From contig NZ_FOBB01000004.1 in NCBI RefSeq assembly GCF_900109685.1, positions 530,117-594,116 on the forward strand: 64,000 bases of DNA, written 5' to 3'. Shown here piece by piece: positions 7,962 through 19,100 of this stretch; position 1 is the stretch's first letter; every line of letters starts with the position of its first letter. The stretch comes from Chitinophaga rupis (GTDB taxonomy: Bacteria > Bacteroidota > Bacteroidia > Chitinophagales > Chitinophagaceae). The translations under genes and the position numbers were made by a program. A model generated the notes under the pieces. The model was not told the origin of the DNA, did no database searches, and saw only the letters and a program-made list of their open reading frames with translations.

Positions 7962-9005
7962 TTACCATACGTTACGCGGGCACAGATCGCCATAGCGGTT
8001 ACCGATCAGGATCCCTACCAGGATCTCATGCGAGCCACGGCTTACGGTGTTTAAGGAAGATCCGGTGTAATCATAGGAGTACCCGATGTTGAAGGTAGAG
8101 CTGATATTCACGCCCAGCATAGCTGCCACACCATCTTTGTAGCGGTAAGATGCGCCTGCCCATATGCGGTCGCGGTACTGCACCTTGGCATTTACATCAA
8201 AGCTTACCGGCGCCGCTGTTATGTATTTCAGCATTACGGAAGGCATCAGCGTAACATCTTCCGATAACCACAAGCGGTAACCGGTGGTGAGGAACAGGTG
8301 CGGGATCAGCTTACCACGGTACACGGAATCGCCTACTACCTTGCCTTCATCAAAACCCAGGTTCATGGGAATAATGTTCTGGGCCGATAAACCAATGAAG
8401 TAATCTGCGGAGTAGAGCCATAAACCGGCGGCTACTTCGGGCTTCCAGGTGTTCAGCAGCGAGCTGCCGGCTATTACAGGATCATTGGGGTTCTGCAGCT
8501 CCAGCTTGCTGGCATCCAGCGTAATGGACTGCATGCCCAGTGAGATACCTGCGCTTAAGCTGGTGCGGGGCGCCAGGCCTATATGATGTGCATAGGTGCC
8601 GCTGAAAGAAACGCGGTTTAAGGGGCCGGTCCTGTCATTCAGCAGGGTGAAACCCACACCGGGGTGTGAAGGCGGCGCTTCATAGTCGGCCCAGTAGGCC
8701 CTGCCGCGCGGGTTAGTACCTTCTATTTCAAAACCCGTTGGCGATGCCTGCGGATAATCACTTTTACGCAACGGGCCATGCACGGTTAAATATGTAGTTA
8801 CCGGCGAACCGTTGAGCCCTGCCCACTGGTGGCGGTGGCTGGCCTTTACATCCCAGTAGTTCTCTATACCTGCCACGGCCGGGTTAATAATAAACGGGTT
8901 CATGATGTACTGCGTGTAATGCGGTTGTTGTTGCGCACTCACGGAATGCACCCCCATACAGATCATTAAAGCAACCGCCATGCATCTTTTAATAGATATC
9001 TGCAT
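7962..9005 (-). CDS. PorP/SprF-family type IX secretion membrane protein (copy 2)
   Basis: A 347-aa outer-membrane beta-barrel protein. A signal peptide ends about residue 24 (HSVSAQ). The PorP/SprF signature follows: QQPHYTQYIMNPFIINPAVAG, then HRHQWAGLNGSP and, in the C-terminal half, FNIGYSYDYTGSSLN. PorP/SprF proteins act with the T9SS; in Flavobacterium johnsoniae they are needed for export or attachment of type B CTD proteins encoded nearby. That fits this operon, where two type B CTD proteins lie upstream. It contains a proline/glycine-rich insert (about residues 90-120, SDYPQASPTGFEIEGTNPRG) absent from copy 1. Confidence 0.92.
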   Translation of the reverse strand: MQISIKRCMAVALMICMGVHSVSAQQQPHYTQYIMNPFIINPAVAGIENYWDVKASHRHQWAGLNGSPVTTYLTVHGPLRKSDYPQASPTGFEIEGTNPRGRAYWADYEAPPSHPGVGFTLLNDRTGPLNRVSFSGTYAHHIGLAPRTSLSAGISLGMQSITLDASKLELQNPNDPVIAGSSLLNTWKPEVAAGLWLYSADYFIGLSAQNIIPMNLGFDEGKVVGDSVYRGKLIPHLFLTTGYRLWLSEDVTLMPSVMLKYITAAPVSFDVNAKVQYRDRIWAGASYRYKDGVAAMLGVNISSTFNIGYSYDYTGSSLNTVSRGSHEILVGILIGNRYGDLCPRNVW

Positions 9006-9080
9006 AACATTTGTTTTAAGGTTACCGGACGCTCCGTGCCGGAACGCCCGGTACCGATTTTCATTTATGGCCGAAAAAGA

Positions 9081-10856
9081 TCACTTCAGCACTTTAAACT
9101 CTGTTCTTCTGTTCTTCTGCCTTCCTTCAGGATTATCTTTTCCATCCGGCGTGGTATTAGGCGCAATGGGCTGTGTAGCGCCATAGCCCTTATATTCCAG
9201 CCTTTCCTTATCCACTCCTTTGCTGATCAGGTATTCCACTACGTTCCGGGCCCTTGCTTCAGAGAGGCGGGCGTTCAACGCATCAGATCCCTTACTGTCG
9301 GTATGCGCGCTGATCTCAATGCGCAGATCCGGGTGCTGCTGCAGCATATTCACCAGCACATCCAGCGCAGGATATGATTCTGTTTTCAGCGTTGCTACGT
9401 TGAAATCATAATACACGTTCTGCAGTATGGTGGGTGTTTCAACTGCCGGTGGTGTTACTTCTTTTACTACCGGCGGCAGGGCCTTGATAGTATCCGGCGG
9501 TACGGGAATATTTTTGCTGAGGGCAAATAATTCCAGGCAGCATTCTGCTGCGCGGTCAGAGCCTATCCACACATTTTCCAGGATATTTTTTTCTGTGCCT
9601 TTGCTGGCAAAGTAGATATCGTCTTTTACGGAATTCACCGGGTAGCCGAAGTTCACAGGCGTTTCCCAGTTATCCAGGCTGCCTTTGCTGTAAAAGAAAT
9701 CGTAACCGCCCATGCCTACGCCACCATCGGTAGAAAATACCAGTACGCCGCTGGGTGCGTGATAGTAAGGTGCCTGCTCATTATCAGCGCTGTTGATGGT
9801 GCTGCCCAGGTTGCGGCTGTTCAGGGGTTTACCATCTACATCCAGGTCGGCACACCAGATATCATAACCACCGTAACCACCTTTGCGGTCGCTGGCATAT
9901 AAGAGGTGCTTGCCATCCGGCATTACAAAAGGCTGCTGTGCATTGTAACCGGCTGCATTCACCTGCTCATCCAGGATCAGCGGCTCACTCCAGGCATTGC
10001 CGTATTTTTTACTGCGGTATATGTTGGCGATCTTTTTACCATCTTCTATTTTCCAGCGGGTCAGGAATAAGGTGTTACCATCCGGTGCAATGCTGATCAC
10101 ACCCTGGTGTATATCCCGCGGCTGCGGCAGCTCCAGGCGGGTAATATTGGAGGCGCTACCTTCCGCTACAGCGGCCTGGTATACCCGGTTCAGGTGCACA
10201 TGGTTCTTATCTGTAGCGCTATCCGGGCGGGTGGAGGTGAACAGTAAAGTACCGTCGTTCAGCCATACGGGCGCATAGCTGGCGCCAGTGGCATTAAGGC
10301 CGGTGGCGCCTTTGTGCACGGAGTACTGTGAAAGATCGCTGCGGTGCAGCTGCTCCTGTATGAACTGCAGGTTCTTTACTTCCCGCTCTGCTGCTGCGGT
10401 ATATTCATCTTTTGTTTCGTGGATGCTCAGGAAATAGGTGAAGGCTTTTTGTGCGGCTTCATATTTTTCCAGCGCGCGCAATGCAGTGGCGTAGTGATAG
10501 GCTGCCAGCGGGAACTGCGTTTTATCAAATTCCAGCGCTTCTTCATAATACGGCGCTGCCTTTACATAGTAATGCAGCTGGCGGTAGCTTTCTGCCAGGT
10601 AATAGATGGCCTGCTGCTCGCTGCTTACCGGGGTTACCTGTTTTTTGCTGAGCGTACCGGTTGTATAAGGGTTATATGATGCGGGACGGATAATGCTTTT
10701 GCGGGAGGCCAGGTATTTTTCATAATACTGTGCGGCAGAATTGTAGTCGGCCTTTTTATAGTAAAAATCACCGGCCTTCAGGTAGTCGTAGGTGAACTGC
10801 GCCTGTGCTGCCATGCCCATTAACACTACCGCTGCAACTAAGAATATTCTTTTCAT
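9081..10856 (-). CDS. OmpA-family protein with TPR and PD40 beta-propeller
   Basis: About 591 aa from ATG 10856 (MKRIFLVAAVVLMGMAAQAQ signal peptide); the longer frame to 10898 adds 14 unlikely residues. Domain order: TPR-like repeats about 20-170 (KADYNSAAQYYEKYL, KAAPYYEEALEF), PD40/WD40-like propeller about 195-430 (blades with ISIAPDGNTLFLTR and YASDRKGGYGGYDIW), and C-terminal OmpA peptidoglycan-binding domain about 475-591 (YYDFNVATLKTES, ISAHTDSKGSDALNARLSEAR). This is the architecture of PorE-like proteins that tether T9SS/PorP assemblies to peptidoglycan. It sits between the two PorP/SprF genes. Confidence 0.93.
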   Translation of the reverse strand: MKRIFLVAAVVLMGMAAQAQFTYDYLKAGDFYYKKADYNSAAQYYEKYLASRKSIIRPASYNPYTTGTLSKKQVTPVSSEQQAIYYLAESYRQLHYYVKAAPYYEEALEFDKTQFPLAAYHYATALRALEKYEAAQKAFTYFLSIHETKDEYTAAAEREVKNLQFIQEQLHRSDLSQYSVHKGATGLNATGASYAPVWLNDGTLLFTSTRPDSATDKNHVHLNRVYQAAVAEGSASNITRLELPQPRDIHQGVISIAPDGNTLFLTRWKIEDGKKIANIYRSKKYGNAWSEPLILDEQVNAAGYNAQQPFVMPDGKHLLYASDRKGGYGGYDIWCADLDVDGKPLNSRNLGSTINSADNEQAPYYHAPSGVLVFSTDGGVGMGGYDFFYSKGSLDNWETPVNFGYPVNSVKDDIYFASKGTEKNILENVWIGSDRAAECCLELFALSKNIPVPPDTIKALPPVVKEVTPPAVETPTILQNVYYDFNVATLKTESYPALDVLVNMLQQHPDLRIEISAHTDSKGSDALNARLSEARARNVVEYLISKGVDKERLEYKGYGATQPIAPNTTPDGKDNPEGRQKNRRTEFKVLK

Positions 10857-10878
10857 GAGTTTTCTTTGAATCGTGTTA

Positions 10879-11886
10879 TTATAATCTTGGACAAACAAAT
10901 TCTACTTCCTGCGCCTTGTATTTCTTACGGCCAATGAAGGTTAAGGATACTTCAAAGCTGTTGGCGCCTTTTACCATTTTGCCCAGGTCAGAATTATTGA
11001 TGTCGTAGCTGGCGCCCAGTGTCATGGTCTTATAAATGAAACCGGCGTATACGGAGATGGCATCTTTAACACGGTAGTTAGCGCCCAGGAGAAAATCAGT
11101 GTTCATGGCAGCATTCATTTGCCCGTAAGCGCCAAACATTTTTTCAGAAGCGGTGCCCTGGCGCATGTACATGGCGTTAGGCGTTAAGGTAAAACCCTGT
11201 CCCAACTGCAGTCTTACACCGGCATGGCCAATGTAACGCATGGGGATGCGGGCATCGCCCTTATCGCTGAACTGGTCTTTGGGGCGGGTAAGGTGCGATA
11301 CGGAGAAGCCGCCGAAAATGTTGTAGTTCTTTCCCGGTTCTGCATCGTAATACAATACGCCGGCACCGGCATCAAACGACATGGCGGAGGTTTTGTTAAA
11401 CACGTCTGCGGAGCTGGTGCCCGGGTTGTAACCGGTGATGGGATTCCACTGGTCACCGAAGGTGAGCTTGGAGGGATCAAACTTGCGCTGTATAAAGCCC
11501 AGCTGCATGCCAAAGGCCAGCTGGTGTGTTTGCATAGCGCCAAACTTTACACCGGTGTAGGCTACGTTAGCATAGGCGGTGGTGTAGTTGTAGCCGCCAT
11601 CACCGGCTGACTGGTTCAGGATACTGGCGCCAAAGTTGAAATTCTTGTCGGTGGTAATGTCCGCTGCTGCACCAAAGGTGGAGAAGGGACTGCTGATATT
11701 ACCCCACTGCGTGCGGTAAATGGCCGACAGGCGGTAATCACCGTCAAACGCGCCGGTTAAGGCGGGGTTTAACCAGGAGGGGTACACGTAGTATTGGGAA
11801 AAGTGCGGATCTATCTGCGCCCGTGTGCTTAAGGCGGAGAGTGTTGCTACGATCAGCAAACCCAGGGTTCTGGTAAAGCGTTTCAT
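10879..11886 (-). CDS. PorP/SprF-family type IX secretion membrane protein (copy 1)
   Basis: About 335 aa from ATG 11886, which gives a signal peptide ending about ALSTRAQ; the frame opening at 11973 adds 29 unlikely residues. The family signature is IDPHFSQYYVYPSWLNPALTG, followed by YRTQWGNISSPF and FGASILNQSAGDGGYN. It is predicted to be an outer-membrane beta-barrel. It directly follows the 1368-aa type B CTD protein (about 105 nt gap) and is the more likely dedicated partner for both adhesins. It differs from copy 2 in the middle and lacks the proline-rich insert, so the two may have different clients. Confidence 0.92.
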   Translation of the reverse strand: MKRFTRTLGLLIVATLSALSTRAQIDPHFSQYYVYPSWLNPALTGAFDGDYRLSAIYRTQWGNISSPFSTFGAAADITTDKNFNFGASILNQSAGDGGYNYTTAYANVAYTGVKFGAMQTHQLAFGMQLGFIQRKFDPSKLTFGDQWNPITGYNPGTSSADVFNKTSAMSFDAGAGVLYYDAEPGKNYNIFGGFSVSHLTRPKDQFSDKGDARIPMRYIGHAGVRLQLGQGFTLTPNAMYMRQGTASEKMFGAYGQMNAAMNTDFLLGANYRVKDAISVYAGFIYKTMTLGASYDINNSDLGKMVKGANSFEVSLTFIGRKKYKAQEVEFVCPRL

Positions 11887-11990
11887 GCGTACAATTTTTA
11901 TTTTTTGGTTGACCACATGGCACCTCACTGTGTCCATGTGCGCGTTGGTTAATGTCCTCAGATACGGTTGCATGTGAATTGTTTTTATTG

Positions 11991-14900
11991 TTATCTCAAA
12001 ATGGTTACGTTGCCGGTGAGCGGCGGGAAACCGCTTTGCAGCTTAATTACATAGTAATAAGTGGCCAGCGGTAATGCTTTACCATTCCAGGTGCCGTCCC
12101 ATGCTACGTTGTAGCCGTTGGAGGTATACACGCGCTGCCCGTAACGGTTATACACATCTACTGTGGCGCCGGGATAATCGGCCAGGTTGGTAATGACCCA
12201 TTGATCGTTAATACCATCGCCGTTGGGGGAAAATGCGTTGGGTACCTTTACGGGTTTCAGCACTTTTACGGTTAAGGCATCCACGGCGGAGCAGTTGCCC
12301 TGCCCTGTTGCGGTGAGGGTATACGTTTCATCACGCATGGCCTGCAGGTAGGGGCGCAGGATGGTAGGGTCCGGGAAATCGCCGGAAGGCGTCCAGCGGA
12401 AGGTAAGCACAGAGGAATCATTGGCCGTTGCATTGAACTGCAGCATAGTGCCTTCCGGTACTACGAAGGAGGGGCCTGCATCTATTACAGGCTGCAGGTA
12501 TACCAGCACTTTGTTGGTGAAAACATTGCTTACACAGCCAATAGCATTCGTAACCGTGAGCCTTACATCATAGTTGCCCGGTGCATCATACCGTTTAACC
12601 GGGTTACGGGAGGTAGCGCCGCTACCGTCTCCAAATTCCCAATCCCATTTAGTAATGCTGCTGTTAGGCGCGGTACTTTTATCGGTGAACACATTGTCTG
12701 TACCCTGGCACAAAGTATCCGGCTCTACCAGGAAGCTGGCAACAGGTTTGTTATAGAAAGCGCTCAGCACCTTAGCAGTATCACTGGTACAGCCGTACGC
12801 GGATTTAGTAATCAGCTGCACGGTGTAGGAGCCTGCGCTGGCATATACATGCTTAGGATCTTTTACCGTAGAGCTAGTAGCATCGCCAAAGGCCCACTGG
12901 TAGGTTAATGTAGAATTATCTGCTACGGTGGTAAGGTTGGTGAATGCGGCCTCACCTTCCGGCATACAGATAGCGGCTGGCAATTTAAAGTCAGCTACCG
13001 GTAACGGATGAACGGCAATAGCATGTATAGCGGTATCGCTTACACAGCTGTTATCGCTCACGGCTACCAGCTTCACGTTATAGGTGTTACTGCCGGCATA
13101 GGTGCGGGTAAATGCATTGCCATTGGTATATGTGGCGCTGCTGCCATCTCCAAAGCTCCATTTCCAGCTGGTGATGTTACCGGAAGGAATGGTGGAATTA
13201 TCTGTAATGGTAGCTACCTGGCCCTGGCAAAGGCTGGCGGTGGCGGCAAAGGCAGCTACTGGTTTGGGATATACGGTAATGGTTTTTGAAACAGAATCCT
13301 TACAGCCGGCATTGGTGGTGAACACATACCAGATGGTGTGCGTGCCGGGGCCCGCAGCTGCGGGATTAAAGTTGCCCACGGCATTGGTGCCGGGTCCGCG
13401 ATAAATACCGGTACCGGTTACACCGTTGGTTACGCTGCCTTTTGCAACTGATACCGGCGTTTTCACATTCTCGCACACAGCAGTAAGCGCGGAGAAGGCC
13501 AGGGCCGGCTTCAGGTTAAAGGTGGCGGAGACGGTAGTATCCTTCGTACAACCGTTGGCGGTAGTAGCGCTGTATTTGATCTTATACACACCGTAGCGGG
13601 TATAAGTATGTGTTGGGTTGGCTACGTCGGAAGTATTGGGATTGGCCGGTGTGGCGGTGCTGTCCCCGAAGTTCCAGGCGTAGGTGCCGATGGTTTGCCC
13701 GTCCGGTGTGATGGTGGTGCTGTTAAACTGCACAATACCATCAACCGGTAAACAGTTCAGCGGGTAGGTAAAGCCCAGCTGCGGCTTGGCATATACGGTT
13801 ACGGTCTTTGTGGCTGTGTCGCTGATACAACGGTCGCTTACTTTTACCACGTGTTTAATGGTATAGGTATTATACCCTTTGTAGTTAGCTGTTTGCGCAG
13901 CATTGGTGGTAACGGAGCGCGTGGTATCGTTCCCAAAATCCCAGTACCAGGTTTTAATGGGGGCCGGGCCGCCAAAGGTGGAGGCGTCTGTAACCTGTAT
14001 GCTACCACCTTCACACACGGCATTGGTAGCGGTGTTGAAGCTGGCTACGGGTTTAGGACGGATCACAATGGCAATGGTAGTATCGCCCACGCAACCTTCT
14101 TTTGAGATAGCGGTCAGCTTTACATTTTGCGTGCCGGGTGCAAATACCCGCTGCACCATTTGCCCGCTATCCTGCACAGGCCCGGGGTACTGCCATTTCC
14201 AGCGGTCTATTTTGTATGCATTGAGGCTGCTGGTATCTCCTTTAAGATATACAGTATCCAGCGTACAACCGGTATGGGTATACGTAAAATTAGGCCGTGG
14301 TTTTCCTTTCACGATCACCCTAAACTTCACCTCTTCCGTGTTGTTACAATTCTCTATGCTGGGGTGCGTGGAAAGGATGGGCACTTCAAATGTATCTATG
14401 GTATTAAAGGTGTACTGCTGCGGCAGCGTATACTTATAATACGGTACCCCATCTACCAGCACCGTGCCTTTGCTTACCGGCGCATTGTCCGTTACATCTG
14501 CATTAGGGGTTACTACCCCGCCCAGCTGGCTTAGCTTCCACACCATTTTGGTGGGCTGGTAGGCGATGAGCACAGACAGCTCTACCGGTGTATTGTTACA
14601 GGTAAAGTCATTGGTGGCGGAAGATGAGTCCAGCGAGTTGTGGATGGCACCTAATACGTTCAGGTTGTTGATGAGCGTACCGGCGTTGTAACCATAGCTT
14701 TCCACACTGCCCAAGCCATAGGTAACGGCCGTGAAAGCGGAATCACTTTTCACAATACACTGCGCCTGTGCGGCGGTCCAGCGTTTTACCACTACCGTAT
14801 ACCCGGGACGGTTAGCATGCGGATAGGTGAAGGAAGCGGCATTGAGCGCGCCGTCTATACTAAGGGAGGGCACGCCGTTGGTAGGAATAATGAGGGTGAG

Positions 14901-16097
14901 GTAGTTTACATTAATACTCTCCTCTGTGTTACGGTAAAAGCCTATCTGGTTAATGGCCTGTGCCAGGGGGCTCAGGTACATCATTTCCGGATCGCCCAGG
15001 CCACTGGTATTGGGGCAGCCGCCTGTGGACGACATGAACTGCGCTACCAGTATGGGTTTATCGGCTTCTATTACATCGGCTGTATTACTTTCAAACTCGT
15101 AAGATGAGCTGGCAGGGATAAAACCGCCTAATACGATCCCATTCTTCTTTACTACCGTGGCTGGATCTTTTACCAGCACTTTATAAATGTTGGTATGAAA
15201 GCTATTGGCTTTATCGCTGGTGGAGGTGGGCGCTGTTAAGTATAGCTTACCCCATGCCTGCGAGGGGAAGATCTGCTGTATGTTGTTATCGCCACCACCG
15301 GGGGAACCGCCGACACAGTTAATATAGGTGCGGCTGCTGCCGGAGAATACGGCTATGGGAAAGCAGTTGCCGGCGGCATTGCCAATGGATTTCACCTTGG
15401 TGCCGGTGAGCACATTACCGGCACCGCCGCCTAAAGAGGCGCCTATAAGCTGGTATACCTGTCCTTTGTTTAACACCTGTGTAAAAGGCACACCTGGTAC
15501 ACGGCCGTTACGGCTGGGTACAGAGGGCGTGATCTCTATCATAGTATTATCATCCTTTGCTATTACATACAGCCAGGAAAAACAGTTATCTGAATATTCC
15601 TGCTGGCTGTTGAGGGATGCATAGGAGTAACCCCATGTTTCTGTTGGCATCAGCATGGTGGCGCCGGATGAGGCGCTGCCATAAATGTGGGCATAGGATA
15701 CAATGGGTACATTACTTACAATATGAATGCCTTTGTTGGTGAACACCCCTTCCCCACCGGTACCGCCAAAGGATGGCGGCGGTGAATACAGGCGGGCATC
15801 ATAGAAACCTGCTTTGGGTATTGGCTCTGTAGCTATTACCGTATTGGCAGGGATGTTATAGGTTCTTGTCCAGGCCGTGCCGAAAATATTTACGGTTACG
15901 GTGGCGGGTTGTTCCGCACTCAGGTATAGCACCATTTCCTGGCTGTTGTCCATACCGGGTTCCATGAACTGGTGATGGCCGTAAGCCACCCAGAACTCTT
16001 TCCCTTTGTTGGAAAGGTTCTGGGTGTGGGCTGCTGTGTTTATGAACAGCAGCCCGGCCAGGCAAATGAGCGTTTGATAGGTTATGTTCTTCAGCAT
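11991..16097 (-). CDS. IgGFc-binding-type and PKD-repeat adhesin with T9SS type B sorting domain
   Basis: A 1368-aa exported protein. A signal peptide ends about residue 25 (NTAAHTQ). Residues about 30-490 form an IgGFc-binding-type module: NKGKEFWVAYGHHQF, LYLSAEQPATVTVN, YGSASSGATMLMP, then NPNTSGLGDPEM-like and YGLGSVESYGYNAGTLI segments. This module is clearly homologous to residues about 2080-2530 of the neighbouring 2971-aa protein. From about 590 to 1270 come several PKD-type domains, each with a WxFGD core (YWDFGNDT, AWNFGDSTA, KWSFGDGS, QWAFGDATS, WEFGDGSGA). The C-terminal about 85 residues are a type B CTD (VPNAFSPNGDGINDQWVI, ending GNVTILR), which directs export by the T9SS. Surface adhesion is inferred; the ligand is unknown. 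It lies 17 nt after the 2971-aa gene. Confidence 0.92.
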   Translation of the reverse strand: MLKNITYQTLICLAGLLFINTAAHTQNLSNKGKEFWVAYGHHQFMEPGMDNSQEMVLYLSAEQPATVTVNIFGTAWTRTYNIPANTVIATEPIPKAGFYDARLYSPPPSFGGTGGEGVFTNKGIHIVSNVPIVSYAHIYGSASSGATMLMPTETWGYSYASLNSQQEYSDNCFSWLYVIAKDDNTMIEITPSVPSRNGRVPGVPFTQVLNKGQVYQLIGASLGGGAGNVLTGTKVKSIGNAAGNCFPIAVFSGSSRTYINCVGGSPGGGDNNIQQIFPSQAWGKLYLTAPTSTSDKANSFHTNIYKVLVKDPATVVKKNGIVLGGFIPASSSYEFESNTADVIEADKPILVAQFMSSTGGCPNTSGLGDPEMMYLSPLAQAINQIGFYRNTEESINVNYLTLIIPTNGVPSLSIDGALNAASFTYPHANRPGYTVVVKRWTAAQAQCIVKSDSAFTAVTYGLGSVESYGYNAGTLINNLNVLGAIHNSLDSSSATNDFTCNNTPVELSVLIAYQPTKMVWKLSQLGGVVTPNADVTDNAPVSKGTVLVDGVPYYKYTLPQQYTFNTIDTFEVPILSTHPSIENCNNTEEVKFRVIVKGKPRPNFTYTHTGCTLDTVYLKGDTSSLNAYKIDRWKWQYPGPVQDSGQMVQRVFAPGTQNVKLTAISKEGCVGDTTIAIVIRPKPVASFNTATNAVCEGGSIQVTDASTFGGPAPIKTWYWDFGNDTTRSVTTNAAQTANYKGYNTYTIKHVVKVSDRCISDTATKTVTVYAKPQLGFTYPLNCLPVDGIVQFNSTTITPDGQTIGTYAWNFGDSTATPANPNTSDVANPTHTYTRYGVYKIKYSATTANGCTKDTTVSATFNLKPALAFSALTAVCENVKTPVSVAKGSVTNGVTGTGIYRGPGTNAVGNFNPAAAGPGTHTIWYVFTTNAGCKDSVSKTITVYPKPVAAFAATASLCQGQVATITDNSTIPSGNITSWKWSFGDGSSATYTNGNAFTRTYAGSNTYNVKLVAVSDNSCVSDTAIHAIAVHPLPVADFKLPAAICMPEGEAAFTNLTTVADNSTLTYQWAFGDATSSTVKDPKHVYASAGSYTVQLITKSAYGCTSDTAKVLSAFYNKPVASFLVEPDTLCQGTDNVFTDKSTAPNSSITKWDWEFGDGSGATSRNPVKRYDAPGNYDVRLTVTNAIGCVSNVFTNKVLVYLQPVIDAGPSFVVPEGTMLQFNATANDSSVLTFRWTPSGDFPDPTILRPYLQAMRDETYTLTATGQGNCSAVDALTVKVLKPVKVPNAFSPNGDGINDQWVITNLADYPGATVDVYNRYGQRVYTSNGYNVAWDGTWNGKALPLATYYYVIKLQSGFPPLTGNVTILR

Positions 16098-16113
16098 GGT
16101 CGTCAGTTTTACA

Positions 16114-19100
16114 TTACCGGATCAGGTTGATGGCGCCTTTCTTTTCTACCATGGTTCCATCTGTCAGCTGCAGCTTGCACACATAGATGTATACACCTGA
16201 CGGTTGCGCTTTGCCTTTGTACACGCCATCCCAGCCTCTTGTCTGCGTATTTGTTTCAAATACTTTCTCGCCCCACTGGTTAAAGATCATGAAGTGAATG
16301 TCCTTGATGATATAACCATACACGCGCAGCACATCGTTCAAACCATCACCGTTCGGTGAGAAGGCATTGGGGATGAAGATGCCGTCCGGCAGGGTTTTAC
16401 CGCTTACCGGTGCGGAGATCTTGTCTTCACAACCTTTGGCTTTTACGATCAGCGTTACTTCCTGTGCAGGCTGTAAGCCGGATACGGTGTGTGTTAAGCC
16501 GTTAGGTCCGGAGGAAGGCTGCGTCCAGTTTGAACCGGCATCTATGGACACTTCATAACCGGTGGCGTTAGGTACGGCCGCCCATTTGAAGCGGATCATA
16601 TTTACGCCGATGGTATCTATTTCCGCTACCGGTGTAGTGAGCTGCGGGAATACGGTTACGAATGCACGCTTGCGCGTGGCGCCCGTACAACCATCTTTTA
16701 CGGCTTCTACATAATAGCTGTTGGTGGCGGTGATGTTGGGTATTGTTAAGCTGGTACCACTGCCCAGGAGCGTGCCGCCGGTTGCGGCGCTGTACCAGTT
16801 ATAAGTGGCGTCTGCATCCGGGTTCTGTACATCAAAGGTTACATTGGAGCCGGCGCATACGGTGAGGCTGTCTTTTACCAGCGCTACAGCAGGTGCTGCA
16901 TTTACCGTTACCGGTAAGGTGGTATCGCCTATACAACCTTCTGCGGCTATGATGCTCAGCTTCACATTGTAAGTGCCCGGTGCATTGTATTTCTTCAGCG
17001 GGTCTTTTATGGTAGCAGTATCGCTGTCACCAAATTCCCATTTCCAGGAGCTGATGCCTACGCCGTTGGCGGTGGTAGCAGTACCACGGAACTGCGCGGT
17101 ATCACCCACACAACCGGAGTATGCTACGGTAAAGTCAACCACCGGTGCAGCTATTACCTTAATGGGCAGTATGGTTTCCAGGCTGTTGTTACAGCTTTCT
17201 ATGGTAGGATCCGTCATCACAATGGGCACATAATAGGTACCCGGCGCGCTGAATACATAGTTACTGTCTACCACAAAGCGGAAGTATTTACGGCCGTTCA
17301 CGATAGAAGAATCAACCGGCACAGGGTTCTGCTGCGTTACATCCCTGCTGGAGGTAAGGTTAGCCACCTTGCTGAACTGCCAGGTTAAAGTGGCGGGCTT
17401 CAGCGATAACAGCATAGAGAAGCGGAACGGTGTTTTAGCGCAGGTATAATCATTGGCTATGCCGCTGCTGTCGTATACGTTGTTAAAGGATGGCCTGCTG
17501 TTCAGGTTCTTCACCAGCGTACCGGCATTAAACCCATAGCTTTCCACGCTGCCCAGGCCATAGGTGATGGCGGTAAAGGCGGAGTCGCTGCTTACCGTAC
17601 ACTGGGCCTGTTCTGCATCCCAGCGTTTTATTACTACCGTATAGCCGGGCCGGTTAGGATGCGCATATACATGGTCAAAGATATTGTTGCCATCTATGAG
17701 CAGGCTGCTTACGCCGGCAGTAGGTATAATGAGCGTTAAATAGTTCACTTCAATTGATTCCTCTGTATTGCGGTACAGACCTACTTTATTAATACCCTGC
17801 TCAATGGGGCTTATGTAGATCATTTCCGGATCGCCCAGGCCGCCGGTATTATCGCAACCGCCTGTGGACGACATATACTGTGCTACCATTACCGGCTGAT
17901 CGGCCGTAATGTAATCGGCACTGTCGCTATAGTATTCGTAGTAGCGTTTGTTGATCAAACCGGTGAGGGTTACGCCATTCCTTTTTACAATGGTGGCGGT
18001 ATCTTTTACCAGCACGCGGTAAATATTGGTCATGAATGTGGCCGGATCATCATCTGTGGATGTGGGTGCAGTGAGGTAATTCCTACCCCATGCCTGTGAC
18101 GGGAAGTTCTGCTGGATGAGGTTATCACCACCACCTTCCGGACCGCCGCAACCAAAGCGGGTACGGCTGCTGCCGGAGAACACCGCTACCGGGTAACACT
18201 TACCTGCGGAGTTGGATACGGATTTAATATGGCTGCCGCTAAGGTCATAACCATCAGAGCCGGATTTCAGCGCGCCTAATACCTGGTACACTTCACCTTT
18301 GTTCAGCGTTACGGTAAAGGGCACATCTGCTACACGGCCACCCAGTGAAGGGTTAGAGGGTGTGATCTCTACTGCGGTGTTATCATAATCCGCTATTATA
18401 TAGAACCAGGAATAAGTATCTGTTCCATAGTTCTGTTTAGATTCCAGCGTGTAATAATCATATGCATAGGTACCTACCGGTAACAGCATGGTGGCGCCGG
18501 ATGATGCGCTGCCATAGATATGCGCGTAGGCTACAATGGGCACATCACTTTCTATGCTGATGCCTTTATCTGACCAGCCTTCTGATAACAGGCGGGCATC
18601 TGACAGGCCTGTTTTGGGGATCAGGTCACTGCTGATAACTGTATTAGCCGGTATATGGTATTGTTTTTCCCATGAGGTGCCGTTAATGCGCACCACTACA
18701 TTGGCGCTGTCTTCTGCGCTCAGGTACAGCACCATATCCTGGCTGTTATCACTGCCAAAGAACTGGTGGTGGCCATACCCTACCCAGAAGCGGGTACCCC
18801 TGTTGGAGCTGTCTGCAGGCTGTATCACTGACGGCGGATCAGGCAGGTGGCCTTTAAGACCGGTGAACTTGTTCAGGTAATTAAGGCTGGTATCTGAGAT
18901 AATGTTGTAGGCATCTATCACTTTACTGCTATCATTCACCACCCAGGTATTGGAGGTATCCACGGTTCTGCCTAAACGAATATCTGCCTGCTTCTTAAAG
19001 CGGCCCTGCCAGGAATCCACGTAGTATTGCTGGATGCCAAAGCTATAAGGCTGCGGCGCGGCAATTTCTGTATAGAAGTACATGAACTCTTTGGAGGTAT

